Shown here in pieces: positions 35,845 through 48,500 of a stretch of 64,000 nt of DNA (position 1 is the stretch's first letter; the number at the start of each line of letters is the position of its first letter). Location of the stretch: positions 17,081,631 to 17,145,630 of the forward strand of contig NC_080571.1 of NCBI RefSeq assembly GCF_030247185.1, read 5' to 3'. This DNA comes from Malaya genurostris (Eukaryota > Arthropoda > Insecta > Diptera > Culicidae). The translations under genes were made by a program, and so were the position numbers. The notes under the pieces were generated by a model that searched no databases, was not told the origin of the DNA, and was given only the letters and a program-made list of their open reading frames with translations.

Positions 35845-36650
35845 ATAATTTTGCTAACAATAGGATAGACTGACAAGCTTATAGTTCTAGTGAACGAAAG
35901 TTACCAAGACTGGTGTAAATAACATTAGTTTTGATCGATTTTAAGGGACAAGCGTCTCCAAAATTCATAATCTCGTTGTAGTAAAAGTGATAAGAATACA
36001 ACTGAACAAAACTAGCAATTCTGTGTTTATATAGCTTAAGAAGCAGCGCGCTGATAAAACAATGTTTCGAGTTTCGGTGATCGGTGATTCGCTGGTCTAT
36101 GACTTATGAAAATAACAAAAGATGCAAATAACTTAACTAATGGTAGGACTCTTGAATTTCGACCATCTCTCGAACAGCCAACCCGGAAAATGTCCTCATC
36201 ACTTGTTAATCCAATCGTTGTCAACCTTTTTTCCACATTAATCCGCCCATCCGGTATTACCATACATAAATTAAGCCTCAATTCCTGACCTGCCTGTCAC
36301 ATGAATCGAAATGCATCGCGGCACTGTGAACCAAGCGAACAAAACATGTCAATCCATTTATGGGGGATTCGACGAAGGCGTCGCACCAATCTGCAGCTGA
36401 AGCAACATAGCGATGAAGAAAAAAAAACCCCGAACTGATTGAGGAAAGGGAAGAGTAAACATTAGATGAAACCACAAAACCGTTCGCACCTAGTGGACAA
36501 TGTTGGTTATTCATAGGAAAGGTAGAGAAAAAATACAAACAACCACATAAACTTCAACTCTGCAGCTCCGCCGGGCGGTGGGTTTCTGCCAGGCCTGCCA
36601 GGGTCGGAGGGCGGAAACCGAATCAACAAAACACTAATCTAATCATATTT
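35845..36650. other. Intronic-type DNA upstream of ratchet point 2
   Basis: No repeat shared with the rest of the window and no supported ORF. The GC-rich end (36560-36620) leads into the branch point and pyrimidine tract of the splice site at 36677/36678. Confidence 0.4.
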
Positions 36651-36683
36651 TCTTTCTTCTGCTTCTTTTTCTTTCAGGTAAGT
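36634..36683 (+). promoter_or_regulatory. Recursive splice site (ratchet point) 2, zero-length exon
   Basis: Two branch-point matches, CTAAT at 36634-36638 and 36639-36643, are followed by a pyrimidine tract (36647-36674) and CAG at 36675-36677. GTAAGT follows directly at 36678-36683. This is an ideal joined 3'/5' splice site with no exon, on the same strand as the one at 3696/3697 and 32,981 bp downstream of it. Confidence 0.75.
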
Positions 36684-37985
36684 CTTACCATTCGCGTGTC
36701 GGAATGGTGATTTTGAATTGAGCACCGAACCTAGTCGGCCTGCACTTCGGCTCAATGAGGGTCATTTATTTGACCGAACCGGAAAGAGATTCGATGCAGC
36801 TGCGGACAACGGCCGGACTAGACGTTTTATGGGTATGTTGTTTGCCGTCCGAGGGGGGTGATTTATTCCGATTGTTGTTGATTTATTCGATCATTGTGCT
36901 GGGGGCTCTCGGTGCTTGAGATGTTCGACTTTGGATACTGATGATGATACTGCCCGATTCGGAAGCTTTTGATTTACAATCAGCTTGTTAAAAAAAGCTG
37001 ATTATTACTGAACTTATTTGATTACTGATCAATTCTACTGGAATTCAACAGCTAGAAATGTAGTTCGTCGTTTCGAGAGCTTCGAACTTCTTGCTGTTTG
37101 TCAAAAGTTTATCATCTAATCAAGATATTCAGTGTAATATATATACACGCTTAGAAAAAAATCGTGTAATTTTACGTCACAATAGATGCGCACAAAAAGG
37201 AACATCGCAATTCACTTAAATTTAGATCCAGTGGGCGCTAGCCTATTTTTAGTGGGTAGTAAACTCGAAGCAACATGTGAGCAATAGTTCCCATTCAAAA
37301 CAAGCTATCTGAAATTAAGTCAAAGCAAATGTAATAATGACAAGTTGCTATAATAATTACGAAATGCTTTCTGAGACAGTTATCATCAGTTGTAGCTGTT
37401 GAATATTCATTTTGCTCAGAGTATTTAGTACACTTTCTTTAGAACTATGATTCCAATTTTATCACAGCAGGCTATGATGTAATACAACAGCACGTTCATA
37501 ATTTCCCTAACCAGCCTTGAGAACGGACGGATAAAACAATAAACATTAGTGGTCCTTCGAACCGAATCTGTCCAGGTGAGTTTTGCAGAGCAAAGTTTTG
37601 AGGAGTCAATACCATTGGGGTACTTGCTCATAAAAAGTTAATCCTTTAAAATATAAAGGGGTCTGGCATGGCTCGACTTTTATGCAATAGATAGCTCACA
37701 CGTGGGTTAGTAAATTCAATAGACATTAGAAAGCACTAAGATTACCAACACTTGGGTTGGCGAATAGAAAATTGAAAAGCAATACAAGTAATTTAAGAGA
37801 GGAAGATAACACATGGGTTGTCTTATCCTGCATTATAAATGGCCTTTGGGGTCGAAAAAGTAAATGAAAAGAAAAAGAAAATCGAATAAAGTTACGAAAA
37901 ATAGGTTGTTATGGTTACCGATACTTGATATAAACGTTACTATGACATCCTTGAAAAAAGCGATTGCAAACTTTAAACTGAGAAG
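36684..37985. other. Intronic-type DNA, then remnants before the Pao relic
   Basis: 36684-37000 is GC-rich and single copy. 37145-37260 ('acacgcttagaaaaaaatc...') resembles the arms of the inverted repeat at 61211-61804. 37640-37870 ('cctttggggtcgaaaaagtaaa') may be the LTR end and primer-binding region of the following BEL/Pao relic, but this is uncertain. Confidence 0.35.
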
Positions 37986-37999
37986 TCTTTATTTTATCA

Positions 38000-38885
38000 G
38001 ATGAAAATGAGTAAAGAGCCAAACAGTACGCAAATAGAAAACGAGCAACCAGTATACATTCTACAATTGGAACAAGGAAAAATGAAATGCAACGAAATCA
38101 TGCGACAGTAAGAATTAACCATTAATTTCGATACTGCTCAGAGCATTCTGGAACAATGGTCGACATCGGAATATGCCAATAGAGAAGAGGTGGAAATGAA
38201 ATATATCAGAGGATTAGCAGAGTTCGACAAAAGGTTTAACAGTAAGAAAAATACAATGAGTGAAGGATTCGGCCATGAACTGGTAAGATTACCCTCAGTT
38301 GAGTTACCTGTATTCTCGGGAAACGGAGAAGACTAGTTAGAATGGCATGACAAGTTCAACACACTCATTCATAATCGCTCGCTCTATTGCTCTGTTGCAT
38401 ACGACTTACTTGAACATCGGTATAACAATCCTAAATTACTTATCCAAAAGCATACACGTGAGCTTTTCCGTCTCCAATCATTTTAGTCTGAATCAGCTGA
38501 AGGTTTGCGAGAAATTTTTGATGAATCTCCGTTGTTTACAAGTATTAAATCAACTAGTCGAATCTTGGAATGCCGTTGCAATTCATCTCATGTCCAACAA
38601 ACTGAATCCATTAACAAAAAGGGAGTAGGAGACTACAACTCCAGGAACCGCGCCACAGTTATATGATCAGTTAGAAAAGGTTGTTGCAACAAGATGTCAG
38701 ATATTGGATGCCCTTCACAGAAAACGTATGATCTTGGAAGAAACAAGTGGATATTCAAAAAGATATAAACCAGAAGTGAAGGTGTTGACAATCAATAATC
38801 AAAACAAACAATGTTGATGTGCTGCCTGTAATAAAGATCATTTTATTGGTACCTGTAACTTGTACGTAAACTTCATATCATTAGA
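38000..38885 (+). pseudogene. Pao-type gag remnant
   Basis: Translation in shifting frames gives VRLPSVELPVFSGNGED (the LPKLELPKFSG-type motif of Pao gag) at about 38285-38335, and a zinc-knuckle-like CAACNKDHFIGTC at about 38818-38862. Multiple stops occur, including one directly after the motif. Confidence 0.6.
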
Positions 38886-39025
38886 CGGTCCCATTTAAGC
38901 TTCAATTGTCTGAAACTCAATCACAAGAAAGCACCACCCTACTATTCACCGAAAGCAAGAAAGCACCACACTACTATTCACCGAGATACTGAAAGAGTTT
39001 ATCGATGGATAGTTGGCGACAGAGA

Positions 39026-39582
39026 TGGCATTTCACCAGAGTGATACACGCTGGCGTCAGATTCTTGTCCACACCGAGGATGCAAAAAACGAAGCATCGC
39101 ACAAAGAGGAAAGCACACTTCTTCTCAGTGTCGAATAGACAGCATTTGAGTGTGTGCTTGTGGTTAAAGCAGCTGGCGCAAGTGAAACACATTCTCTTCG
39201 CATGAATCGCTCACACGCGCTCTCGTCTAAATACACCCAAGTGACCACTAGCGCGTGATGGTGAGCGAACACTTCTGTGAACTTCAATTAATAGAGAGTA
39301 GATCTGGCCTTGCTATTAAAAATTTGCAAGGAAAACCGAAAATTTTACGATAAATTGTTTTATTTTGCTGATTTTGCGTGTCCACGCTTCTTCTACGCAA
39401 ACCATACAGCAGAGTGCTCACCGGCGTGTACACCTCTGTGAAAGTATCTGCATCCACCTCAGAGAATTTATTAGCTAATGCTCTAGCACTTTGGTGCGAT
39501 TCAGTGGAGGAGGTAAAAGGAAATAAACAAACGCACTCATGATGCGTGCACACTTTATACAACAGTGGTGTATATATGTGAA
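39026..39582 (-). repeat. LTR-like dispersed repeat, copy B
   Basis: Inverted copy of 1-538. It sits between gag and pol of the Pao relic, where the protease should be. Its terminus TGGCATTTCACC is at 39026. Just upstream, 38932-38989 holds a short direct duplication of about 28 bp ('gcaagaaagcaccac-ctactattcaccga'). A solo LTR of another element is possible. Confidence 0.6.
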
Positions 39583-39689
39583 AGAGAAGAGCTCTCGTTG
39601 AAGTTGTCAGTGCGAGGGGAGAAGTTTTACTTGCTCTTCGTCACACAGAGGAGATGGACATCTCTGGAAAATATAACAAAACCAAATAC

Positions 39690-40395
39690 AAATCGAGAAG
39701 TTTCACGTTTCATGAATGATCAAACTACAAATGTATCTATACTGAATCGGACAGAGGAAGAGCTCGCATGCGAGAGATTTTTTGTTGAAACTATTCGTCG
39801 AAATTCGAATGGACGCTTTGTAGTACGATTGCCATTGAAATCAAATATTGTAAATTTGGGCGAATCCAGACAAATCGCTCTGGAAAGATTATTACACTTG
39901 GAAAGGAAATTTATAAAAACAAAACGTTACATGAAGGCTATATAACTTTTATGCAAAAGTATGATAAAATGGGACATATGGAAAAAGTAGAAAATGAAAA
40001 TCTAAACGACAACAGTGCAGTTTTCTACTTCCCTCATCTTGCTGTATTAAGACCTGATAGTAGCACAACAAAATTAACAACTGTTTTCAATGGATCTCCA
40101 GCAACATCAAGTGGAAGTTCCTTGAGCGATACTTTTATGACAGGACCAGTTGTGCAAGACGATTTATTCAACATATTATTGAGTTCTTACTGCAGATTTG
40201 ATAAAAATATTCAGAAAAGTTCAGATTGATGATGCAGATAGGCCTTTATGGCGATTTTCCGTAAACGACGCTGTTCAAACATATCATTTTAATACAGTAA
40301 CGTATGACACGTGTTCAGCCTCGTATTTAGCGGTGCGATGTTTGCATGAATTGGCAGCCGAGTATGCACAAATTTATCTGGAAGCGTCTGTAGTC
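39690..40395 (+). pseudogene. Pao-type pol remnant (post-protease and RT entry)
   Basis: TEEELACERFFVETIRRNSNG, then VRLPLKS, ESRQIALERLLHLERK and, after a stop, MQKYDKMGHMEKV correspond to the linker between protease and RT of Pao elements. FYFPHLAVLRPDSSTTKLTTVFNGS, then SLSDTFMTGPVVQDDL, then (shifted) VQIDDADRPLWRFS and FNTVTYDTCSASYLAVRCLHELA are RT finger and palm pieces. The YVDD-type active site is not present. Confidence 0.7.
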
Positions 40396-40397
40396 AT

Positions 40398-42285
40398 AAA
40401 AACGTTCCTAATCCACCTAGCAGTGAGATGATACCTTTTTTTTTATCAATCCGCATGTGTTTTTGCATAAATATTCCTCGGTGTTTAAATTCTCATGACA
40501 TTAATTAAATGACCGTCGTTTTAAGCGGCTATTTGAGATTCCAATCACTCATTACCCTGTAATGTTCAAGCTGAAAATCAGATCGAATTTGAATATAAAC
40601 GTGTGACAATCGGTTGAACATTCCGTGAGATGTCGAAGTAAGCTCCACTTTAGAGTTTACGGTAATTTAATGTACCTCTAGAGCCGGTATTCAGGAACCA
40701 GCATAACCCAAACCAATTCGTGACGAATAAATTGCAGTAGTTTTGAGTCCAACTTTAAAGCTTTTCGGGATTGTCATCTTCTATATCGGTTTGAATTTTA
40801 AAAATTCATCATCCTGTAATTCCAGAATCGGAAATCAGAATTGAATAAAATTAATTAATTTTGTCTTTATCGATTTAAATTTTTTTAGAAAACGATTGAG
40901 CTTTGAGAACCGATTCAATACTGGAACCGGAATCCGAAAATCAAGGTTGCCGAAGTCAGATAAATTCATCTGAGTAGCTGCATAGTTTACATTTGTTTCA
41001 AAATATTTGAAAATCAGTGTAGACATCTTTGAGAAATCGTAGTGCGAATTAAATCCGAATCGAAAACTTAATACCCGTAAAACTGAAACAAGTTTATTTT
41101 GTTATCGACTATCCAAATCTGCGAACCCGATAAACCTGATTAATTTATGTGAAATGGTCATTTTTATACTAATCACCCTGTATCCCATAAACCGGAAGTT
41201 GGATCTGACTGAAAAGCGAGATATTTTATAGGTTCTTAAAACTTTTCATTTGAATCTTTTATGGTTCCTAGATTTCATTTGAATCTTAGATCGGTTTAGC
41301 CATCTACGAGAAAAATGAGTAACACTATTTTAATTTCGTTGCACATATCATCCTGTAGTTCCGGAACCAGAGGTCGGAACAAACATAATTCAGGAACCTT
41401 GTTTGTTAGAATACGACTTTTCATATGAATCTGAGTTTGTAGAAAACGGTTGAGTCATCTCCGAAACAAATTGAGTGAAATTATTTGTCACACACGCATT
41501 TGCTGGTCTCGACGAACTGATTCGAATGGTATATGGGTGTTACGTTCTTCCAGTATTTATTGCTATAAGTCGTTTAAATCAATATAATCATGGAATTGGT
41601 TTCAACCCGAAAATGCAGCCATCATCTAGTTTAAATATGTCATATTCGAACGATTATGTTGCCAAAAACGAACCGTGCTAAAATTGGTCCGAGGCAAAAT
41701 GTCATGAAAATGGATGCTGTACACAGTCATTTGGTACTTAGACAAAATTGTATGTAACAGTATAAAAAATCGTGTTTCACGTTGCTCCCAAGCATTTCTT
41801 TGCCAGACAGCACTCAAAACTCCTACTGCTGGAATAGGGGAAAAGTCGCTTTCACACAAATTTCGATATCTCCGTTGAAAATGAACCGATTTTAACAATC
41901 TAGATCTGGTTGGATAGATTTTACTATGCAGAATCTAAGTCTGGAAACATATTCTGTTTTTAGGGTCAAATGTGACAGATACTGTCAAAAAACTGAAAAT
42001 TTTGACATTAAATTTTCGTATAACTCAAAAAGTACACATCCGATCTCAAAACCATTCAATAGCGTTCAGGATGATGGGGAGACCTTTCATTTGCGACTAA
42101 TTTGATCAAAATCGGTCCAGCCATCTCTGAGATATCGACCTCTTAGTTGACAACACACATACACATACACGGACATTTGCTCAGTTCGTCGAGCTGAATC
42201 GATTGGTATAGGGGATTCGGCCCTTTTTCGAAAGTTTGAGCAAATTCTATACCTATTTTTTATATATATAAAAAAAGGCAAAAAG
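40398..42285 (+). repeat. CCACCTAGTGG-type repeat(s) inserted in the Pao relic
   Basis: Begins 'cctaatccacctagcagtgag'. It contains repeated blocks of the form 'ttccggaaccgg/aagtcggatc', 'cgagaaaaatgagt' and 'tggtctcgacgaactgattcgaatggtatat'. It ends 'tatacctattttttatatatataaaaaaaggcaaaa'. It appears to be at least two copies end to end, with an unassigned segment near 41545-41990. It splits the Pao pol. Confidence 0.5.
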
Positions 42286-42289
42286 GAGT

Positions 42290-42895
42290 TTTATATGGGT
42301 GTTATCAGAAATAATGCAAAGCGTTGGATTTGAATTTCACCAATGGAAATCCAATTCAGGTTACATTGCAAATGAACCAGGAAAATCAATTACTATTAAA
42401 ATTTTGGGATTAAATTGGACTTCTGAAACTGACAGTTTAGGTTTCAGCGGCGAAATGGAATATAAACAAAAATTAGTAAACGACAAATACTGTCTAAAAT
42501 CCAGAAAATATTCGATACTCTGGGAATATTAAGCTCTGTGATTGTTCACGGAAAAATACTCATGCAAAATATTTGGAAAGCTAAAGTAGACTGGGATTCT
42601 TCAATACCCAAAGAACTGGAAGAGTAGTGGGAATGGTATAATCAACAAATAGTTGGGCTGTCCCAAATCATCGTTCCACGTCATGTACATTCAGAAGGAG
42701 AATCAGTAGAACTGGAGTTCACTATTGGTCAGATTCAATGATAACCTTGAATTGGATCAGTAAACCCGCTAACAAATGGCCTACATTCATTGCTAATCGA
42801 GTTACTATTATTCAACAAAGGTCATCTATACTAGAATGGCATCATGTCAGCTCAAAAGAAAACCCAGCTGATCTGATATCGCGAGGTGTGTAAGC
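42290..42895 (+). pseudogene. Pao-type pol remnant (RNase H region)
   Basis: SEIMQSVGFEFHQWKSNS, ILGLNWTSETD and, shifted, IFDTLGILSSVIVHGKILMQNIW, then a jump to SMITLNWISKPANKWPTFIANRV and WHHVSSKENPADLISRG. These are standard Pao landmarks after the RT. Internal segments are missing and stops are present. Confidence 0.75.
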
Positions 42896-45059
42896 AAAAA
42901 AGATTTCCCATTGCTCATTGTAGTGGAATGGTCCTATTTTCCTCCAAGAAAGTAATGAACAATGGAAATCAGTTTTTTGTATTCAATACTCTTAATCGAA
43001 ATTGTGTGCATCATATTTTGTTTAGATTTTGGCCATTTTTTCATTATAAAACGGTTTGTAAATAGGATCACACACACAGCAAATTTTGTAAAGTTTCTGT
43101 TCCAATTCTGCAATTCGAGAGTCACAATTCTTCACTAATTAAAAGCATCTATCAATCGACTAAAAATCGTTGTTAGGAACAAAATCAAATCACTCATGCG
43201 AAACAATGCGTATCTTCCACGCAGTTTTGAGTTTACGGTTTTTAAATTCATAGTTAGTTATATACACTCGAAGAAAAAGTATGAATAATCAAAATTCAAG
43301 TACGTTTTCAGCTTGTAAAGTAAATCACTGTTTTTTGCGCAACATTCGCATCTGATGTAGTTATCCAGAATTGAGTAGTGTTATACGTCCAAAGAGTATT
43401 TCTCTACTCGAAGGAATCGCGAAAGACCTGGCCGTTCGTTTTAGGTTCTGAAAAGTTCTTGATAAAATTAGAATCAATCTGACGGTTCGATTGAAATTTG
43501 TTTAGCTTATTCTAAAATTCAGCTCGACCGTTCAACTACATCTCATAGCTCAACTCAAACTGTACACATTCCAGCAACGATCATGTTTCTACACGCGTTC
43601 AAAACATCGCCCAGTTTGCATAATCTTCCTCATTCCTATCTGGTCTGCGCAAAAACTAAGCATGATGGAAATTAATCATCATCGTCATCGCGAGACCAAA
43701 ATAGTTGCGGTATGGCGAAGGAATAAACAACCAAAAAAAAACACCCCAAAGGACGTGTCACGCCGTTTTTTTTTGGTTTAGTTTTTTTTCTGTTTTCGTT
43801 TGTCAAACTGTGTCCTGGGTCGTTAGCACGGTCATCAAAAGACCGAATGACGCTTGTCCCGCTGGCAGACTGTGCTCGATTGGATTATTCCTATAATTTG
43901 CATCTTTTCCGAGGACCGAAACAAACTGTCTGTCAAAGAATGATTCGGTTACGGTTTTTTTAGCAGATTTTCTAACGTTATTTTGGACAAGCATATTTGT
44001 TTCTATTTTTTTTCATATTCAATTGGATTGACTTATATTTCGAACATTTTAGGATGAATTCTTGGCACTATACTCGACCCTCCTGGGAAACAATGTCGCA
44101 CTAAATCGAATTTTTTATTGCATTATATCGACCGTGATAGAGCTCCAAGATTGACAAGGGACACTTCCATTCTATCGGTCTGCCAATCGAATCCTGTTTC
44201 GCGCCGAGGATTGTCAAAGTTTTCTGTTATCTGGCATCCTATTTGTTGGAGCTCAGTTCCGTATCATTACCAACGTGATGAAAAGTTTGAGTTTCCTCGT
44301 AACTGTGGCGCTCGATTCCATGAAATCATGTAAGCCGGAGCCGAACCAAAGAAAGGCTCACTCACAGATCAGCAGGAATGATAATTTTAATGGGCTATAA
44401 TTAATTTTCCGATAATTATCTCCGTCAGCAGAATTGATTCGATTCTGGGCTCGTTAATTTCAAGTGCTAAAGGTAGTAGCGGCGATATGGGCATGTGTGT
44501 GTAAGTGTTAGTGTGTCGGGAGGGGGGGACAAACTGTTCCTATTTTGGGGCTCAATATTTTCAGTAAGTCGGTCAACAGCTGGCTGAATTTGCTGGAGCC
44601 GGGTGACAAGGATATTACTAAGCAACGAACGTATTTCAGCATCCTGCCTTGGTCCAGACTTGGTACCGGTTTGATTTTCGATTCGATGGTGCTAGTGAGA
44701 ATGTGTGTGTGAATAAGAGTGTGTATGTTTTATTTAATTAATCAATTATAGTGCCGATCTAATGCATGTTGGAGCTCGCAAATGGGTGTAATCTGCTCAT
44801 GAAATATGACTGCCGTTGCGATGATCGCAATTTATTCTCGACGGAGTCTGGTATCAGTTGAAAATGTTCGGGTTTATAGGTTCATCCTGGTAATTTATTT
44901 GCTTTTTCTAGAGAAGGGGAAGTTGAAAATTAGACTTACCACCTTGGATATAGTTCTCGCCCGGCATCTATTTCATGTTAGGAAAGAGATCCTTGAACTG
45001 TATGACAACTGTTTTTAGTAACACAATAATTGTGATGTACCTGATAGGGCAGACGTAGT
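42896..45059. other. Intronic-type DNA, no gene recognised
   Basis: 42896-43400 is AT-rich and unassigned. 43400-44900 is higher-GC, single copy, with (GT)n stretches near 44490-44516 and 44700-44730. The 71-aa frame at 44118-44333 has no domain. The 'ttttcagtaagtcgg' at 44567-44581 looks like a splice motif but lacks the G of a following GT after AG. Confidence 0.4.
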
Positions 45060-45227
45060 GGATTATGGATATGTTTCACTCGCACCAGCTGCTTTAACCC
45101 CAAACGCACACTCAAATTCTGTCTATTGGACACTGCGAACAAGTGTGCTTTCCGTTTTGTGTGATGTTTCGCTTCTAGCATCCCCTGTGTAGACAAGAAT
45201 CTTACACCAGCGTGTATCACTGGAGAG
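45060..45227 (+). repeat. LTR-like dispersed repeat, copy C (partial)
   Basis: Diverged copy of about 385-530 of copy A: 'atgtttcactcgcaccagctgctttaacc', then 'ctgtctat-ggacactg' and 'caccagcgtgtatcact'. Same orientation as copy A. Confidence 0.6.
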
Positions 45228-45594
45228 GAGGTTCGTAAATCGAAATAGTTCTTCAAAAAAGTTTTGTGAAATGTTTGTGGTAAACACCAATCCTATGTAT
45301 ATTTTCGGAACGGATGTGAAGAATAAGTACGATAAAATTTTGTTTAGGGCCACTGCCGGTTTATTGATATTCCTTGAAAACCCTTACTATATGCGGATAT
45401 TTTCGTAACAAATTTGATAAGTAAGTGTTAAAAAAACGATGTTTCAGGTTGATTTATTATTCGTGCCATCTTGGACTTCGCAATGAGATAGAACGTTGTT
45501 TTTCTGCATCTATCCGTCGAATCTGTTCCAAAACTACCCATTTGGAAGGTTTTTTTTAGAGGAATTTCAAAACACATACATACATTTATTTGCA

Positions 45595-48500
45595 CTACAT
45601 CACATTTAAGATAACAATAGTACGCCCCAATACTCGGTTTGTGGCTGCCTCTCTCCATCCTCGATCACGCCCAATACTCGCCATATCACGTTCTACCTGG
45701 TCCACCCATCTTGCCCGTTGCGCTCGCCGCCTTCTTGTTCCAAACGGATTCGTGGCAAACACCAGTTTAGCAGGGTTGTTGTCCGGCATTCTTGCAACAT
45801 GCCCGGCCCATCGCATTCTTCCGGCTTTGGCCACCTTCTAGATGCTGGGTTCGCCGTAGAGTGAAGCGAGCTCGTGGTTCATTTTTCGCCGCCACACGCC
45901 GTTCTCCTGCACACCGCCGAAGATCGTCCTTAGCACGCATCGCTCGAAAACTCCAAGTACTTGCAGGTCCTCCTCAAGCATGATCCATGCTTCGTGTCCG
46001 TAGAGGATCACCGGTCTTATAAGCGTTTTTTACATGGTACATTTCATGTGGGGGTGAATCATTTTTGACCGCAGATTCTTTTGGAGCCCGTAGTAGGCAC
46101 GATTTTCACTGATGATGCGTCTTCGTATTTCACGACTCACATTGTTGTCAGCCGTTAGTAAGGATCCGAGGTAAACAAATTCTTCCACTACCTCGAAGGT
46201 ATTCCCGTCTATCGTGACATCACTTCCTAGACGAATCCTGTCGTGCTCGGTTCCGCCTACTAGCATGTACTTTGTTTTCGACGCATTCACCACCAGTCCA
46301 ACCTTTGCTGCTTCGCGTTTCAGGCGTGTGTACAACTCTGCGGATCAGGGTCATTTCGCCGAAAGCCATTTCGCCGAAAGCCGTTTCGCCGAAAGTCATT
46401 TCGCCGAAAGGGTTATTTCGCCGAATGTCAATTCGCCGAATGGGTCACTTCGCCGAATGCCATTTCGCCGAAAGCCATTTCGCCGAAAGGGTCATTTCGC
46501 CGAATCCTGAAATCGTCTTGAAATCGTAATTAGAATAAATTTAAATTAAAGACAAACGAAAGATGATAGCGTTAACGCCCGTTTTGTTGACCTACCTTTG
46601 TACTTCTTGAATAAAGATTGATTCATGAACCTCAGAAAGTAGTTCCCAAGAAAACTTGTTGACTATTAGCTAGTAAGCACCAAAGCAATTGCATAGGTGT
46701 ATCTACCAGGCAAATGTGGGTGGTATTCATCGTTTATTAAGTGAAAATGAAAAAATATCTAATGCGGCTACGCCACATCGTTTTGGTTCATGTGCTGTCC
46801 GACCTCGCTACCGCTCGTTCGGACCTAACTGAAGCAAAGAAACCTAGCTTTGAGTAGACCGGGCAAACGAGGCGGTTACAGGTTTGTATGCAAGAGGCCG
46901 GCGCTTCCGACGAAACGACTTTCGGCGAAATGACCTATTCGGCGAAATGACTTTCGGCGAAATGGCATTCGGCGAAACGACTTTCGGCGAAATGGCTTTC
47001 GGCGATATGACCCGCTCCCCAACTCTGCCACCGTTCCAAAGTTTCTCGCGATAATGTCCATGTCATCCGCAAAGCACACAAATTGACTGGATTTCGCGAA
47101 AATCGTTCCCCGGCTGTTAAGTCCGGCTCGTCGCATTACATGAACTGGATAGTTCACCCGAGATCCTTACGCAGTTTTGCACACCGTCCATCGTCACTTT
47201 GATCATTCTAGTTAACTTCCCAGGAAATCTGTTCTCGTCCATAATTTTCCATAGCTCTATGTGGTCGATACTATCGTATGCTGCTTTGAAGTCGATGAAC
47301 AGGCGATGTGTTGGGACCTGGTATTTACGGCATTTTTGGAGGATTTGCCGCACGGTGAAGATCTGGTCCGTTGTCGATCGGCCATCGACGAAGCCGGCTT
47401 GATAACTTCCCCCGAATTCATTCGTTTTAGGAGATAGACGATGGAAGATGATCTGGAATAACACTTTGTAGGCGGCATTCAGAATTGTGATCGCTCGGAA
47501 GTTCTCGCATTCCAAATGGTCGCCTTTATTGATGAATGGGGCAAATTACCCCTTCCTTACACTCCACCGGTAGCTGTTCGGTTTCCCAGATCTTGACTAT
47601 TAATCGGTAAAAACACGTGACCAACTTTTCTGGGCCCATCTTGATGAGTTCAGCTGCGATGCCATCCTTACCAGCTGCTTTGTTGGTTTTGAGCTGGTGC
47701 ATGGCATCCTTAACTTCCCTCAATGTGGGAGCTGGATCATTTCCGTCTTCTGCTGCACTGACGTAGTAGTTTCTCCCGTCATCTTGAACCCCCATGCCTA
47801 CGTTCTCCGCGCCGTTCAGGTGCTCATTGAAGTGCTGCTTCCACCTTGTAATCACCTCACGTTCATCCGTTAAGAGGCTCCCGTCCTTATCCCTGCACAT
47901 TTTGGCTCGCGGCACAGGGCCGTTGCGGGATTTGTTGAGCTTCTTGTAGAATTTTCGTGTTTCTTGAGAGCGGTACAGCAGTTCCATTTCCTCGCACTCC
48001 GGTTCTTCCAGGTGGCGTTTTTTCTCCCGAAAGATGCGGGTCTGCTGTTTCTGCTTCTGCAGCATTACCGCCCGCGCTGCGTTTTTCTCCTCCAAAATCA
48101 CTCTGCACTCTTCGTCGAACCATTCGTTCCGTCGACTCCGTTCCACGTACCCGACGGTGCACTCGGCTGCGTTGTTTATGGCTGCTTTTACTGTACTCCA
48201 GCAGTCTTCTAGGGGAGCCACATCGAGCTCGCCCTCGTCTGGCAACGCTGCCTCGAGATTCTGCGCGTATGCTGAGGCGACATCCGGTTGCTTCGATCGC
48301 TCTATGTTGTACCGTGGCGGTAGTTGGTATCATGCATTGTTGATGGCGGAGAGTTTTGGGCGCAGTTTCACCATTACCAGATAGTGGTCAGAGTCGACGT
48401 TAGCGTCACGATAGGTCCTGACGTCGATAATGTCGGAGAAGTGCCTTCCATCAATCAGAACGTGGTCGATTTGCGATTCCGTCTACTGTGGTGGTCTCCA

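Larger units (their letters stand above)
37990..42895 (+). mobile_element. BEL/Pao LTR retrotransposon relic, heavily interrupted
   Basis: A gag piece (about 38000-38880) is followed by an LTR-like insert (39026-39582). Pol pieces follow at 39690-40390 and, after a second insert (40398-42285), at 42290-42895. The order and wording fit Pao-type polyproteins. The protease, most of the RT catalytic core and the integrase are not recognisable. There are many stops and frameshifts, so this is an ancient copy. Confidence 0.7.

Noticed and set aside
44560..44582. Splice junction 'ttttcagtaagtcgg'
   Set aside because: Only one G is shared between the CAG and GTAAGT halves, so it cannot act as both a 3' and a 5' site. 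The upstream pyrimidine tract is weak.
46348..46505. CRISPR-like array
   Set aside because: Units are contiguous, with only 6-8-bp variable parts, no unique spacers, an inverted partner array and transposon boundaries. The organism is eukaryotic.
46214..46529. ORFs with 'HFAESHFAES' and 'ISPKAISPK' repeats as a repetitive protein gene
   Set aside because: They are frame translations of the TTCGCCGAA transposon array. All frames are open because the unit has no stop. No gene context.
47887..48384. Arg/Ser-rich ORFs antisense or frame-shifted to the RTE element
   Set aside because: Shadow frames of the GC-rich LINE coding region.
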